Assembly (NCBI GenBank): GCA_023257495.1
Contig: JALRCC010000188.1
Coordinates: 1 to 23,229 of the forward strand
DNA: 23,229 nucleotides
Origin: Rugosibacter sp.
Lineage (GTDB): Bacteria > Pseudomonadota > Gammaproteobacteria > Burkholderiales > Rhodocyclaceae
Direction: 5' to 3'
Under the pieces are notes generated by a model. That model saw only the letters and a list, made by a program, of their open reading frames with translations, was not told the DNA's origin and did no database searches. The position numbers were made by a program, and so were the translations under genes. This document shows, in pieces, positions 23,025 through 23,229 of the stretch (position 1 is its first letter; each line of letters begins with the position of its first letter).

Positions 23025-23229
23025 TTATAAAAGCTCAATGGCTATGGCCGTTGCTTCGCCACCACCGATACACAAACTTGCCACCCCACGCTTGAGACCA
23101 CGCTGGCGCAACGCACCCATCAACGTCACCATGATCCGCGCCCCTGTCGAACCCACGGGATGGCCTAAGGCACAGGCCCCACCATGCACATTCATTTTGT
23201 CGTGCGAAATACCCAAGTCCCGCATCGCC
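23025..23229 (-). CDS. Thiolase (acetyl-CoA C-acyltransferase), C-terminal part only
   Basis: Only about the last 68 codons are in the window; the gene continues past base 23229. The segment contains both C-terminal thiolase motifs: NVHGGACALGHPVGSTGAR with the catalytic His, and VASLCIGGGEATA with the second active-site Cys. These residues are intact, so the enzyme should be active in thiolytic cleavage (beta-oxidation) or condensation of acyl-CoAs. The MaoC-like gene follows after 10 bases, suggesting an operon. The N-terminal nucleophile Cys lies outside the window. Confidence 0.93.
   Translation of the reverse strand, partial: AMRDLGISHDKMNVHGGACALGHPVGSTGARIMVTLMGALRQRGLKRGVASLCIGGGEATAIAIELL

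Noticed and set aside
1..23229. CRISPR arrays, insertion sequences, tRNA/rRNA genes, phage or defence genes
   Set aside because: I saw no regularly spaced repeats, transposase or integrase motifs, terminal inverted repeats around genes, or RNA-gene signatures on either strand.

Overview
The window looks like a chromosomal segment of a betaproteobacterium, probably of the Rhodocyclales/Burkholderiales/Nitrosomonadales type. This is an inference from the protein families, the gene packing and a moderate GC content judged by eye; nothing in the window fixes the genus. There are no rRNA or tRNA genes, no mobile elements and no CRISPR array. Almost every base is coding, and no gap reaches 300 bases.

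Positions 1-16239 hold one long run of minus-strand genes, read from right to left. In order these are: a meta-cleavage-type alpha/beta hydrolase, a small Tat-signal protein, a vanillyl-alcohol-oxidase/p-cresol-methylhydroxylase (VAO/PCMH) flavoprotein, a secreted c-type cytochrome, an aromatic aldehyde dehydrogenase, a UbiD-type decarboxylase (subunit C), its zinc-ribbon subunit D, a second and divergent VAO/PCMH-like flavoprotein, a UbiX flavin prenyltransferase, two crotonase-fold proteins, an indolepyruvate:ferredoxin-oxidoreductase-like pair (iorA and a long iorB), a citryl-CoA-lyase-like protein, and an MFE-2-like short-chain dehydrogenase cut by the left edge. Many stops and starts overlap (TGATG, ATGA), so much of the run is probably one or a few co-transcribed units.

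Positions 16526-20264 hold a plus-strand envelope operon: msbA (lipid A/LPS flippase), a GT4-type glycosyltransferase and a NodB-type polysaccharide deacetylase. They are joined by two GTGA overlaps. Positions 20315-23229 return to minus-strand catabolic genes: a thiolase cut by the right edge, a MaoC-like hotdog protein, an aldehyde dehydrogenase and an atypical SDR.

The best-supported reading is degradation of a para-hydroxylated aromatic compound. The flavocytochrome would oxidise a 4-alkylphenol or 4-hydroxybenzylic side chain in the periplasm, the dehydrogenase would convert the aldehyde to a hydroxybenzoate-type acid, and UbiD/UbiX/subunit D would decarboxylate it to a phenol. The crotonases, SDRs, MaoC protein, thiolase and Ior pair point to CoA-ester chemistry as well, but no CoA ligase, ring-cleaving dioxygenase, ring reductase or regulator lies in the window. 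The true substrate is therefore open.

The most unusual feature is that several members lack the canonical catalytic residues of their families when aligned by eye: the second flavoprotein, the citryl-CoA-lyase-like protein, one crotonase, the MaoC protein and one SDR. In addition, a Tat-signal protein of unknown function is translationally coupled to a flavoprotein that has no signal peptide of its own.
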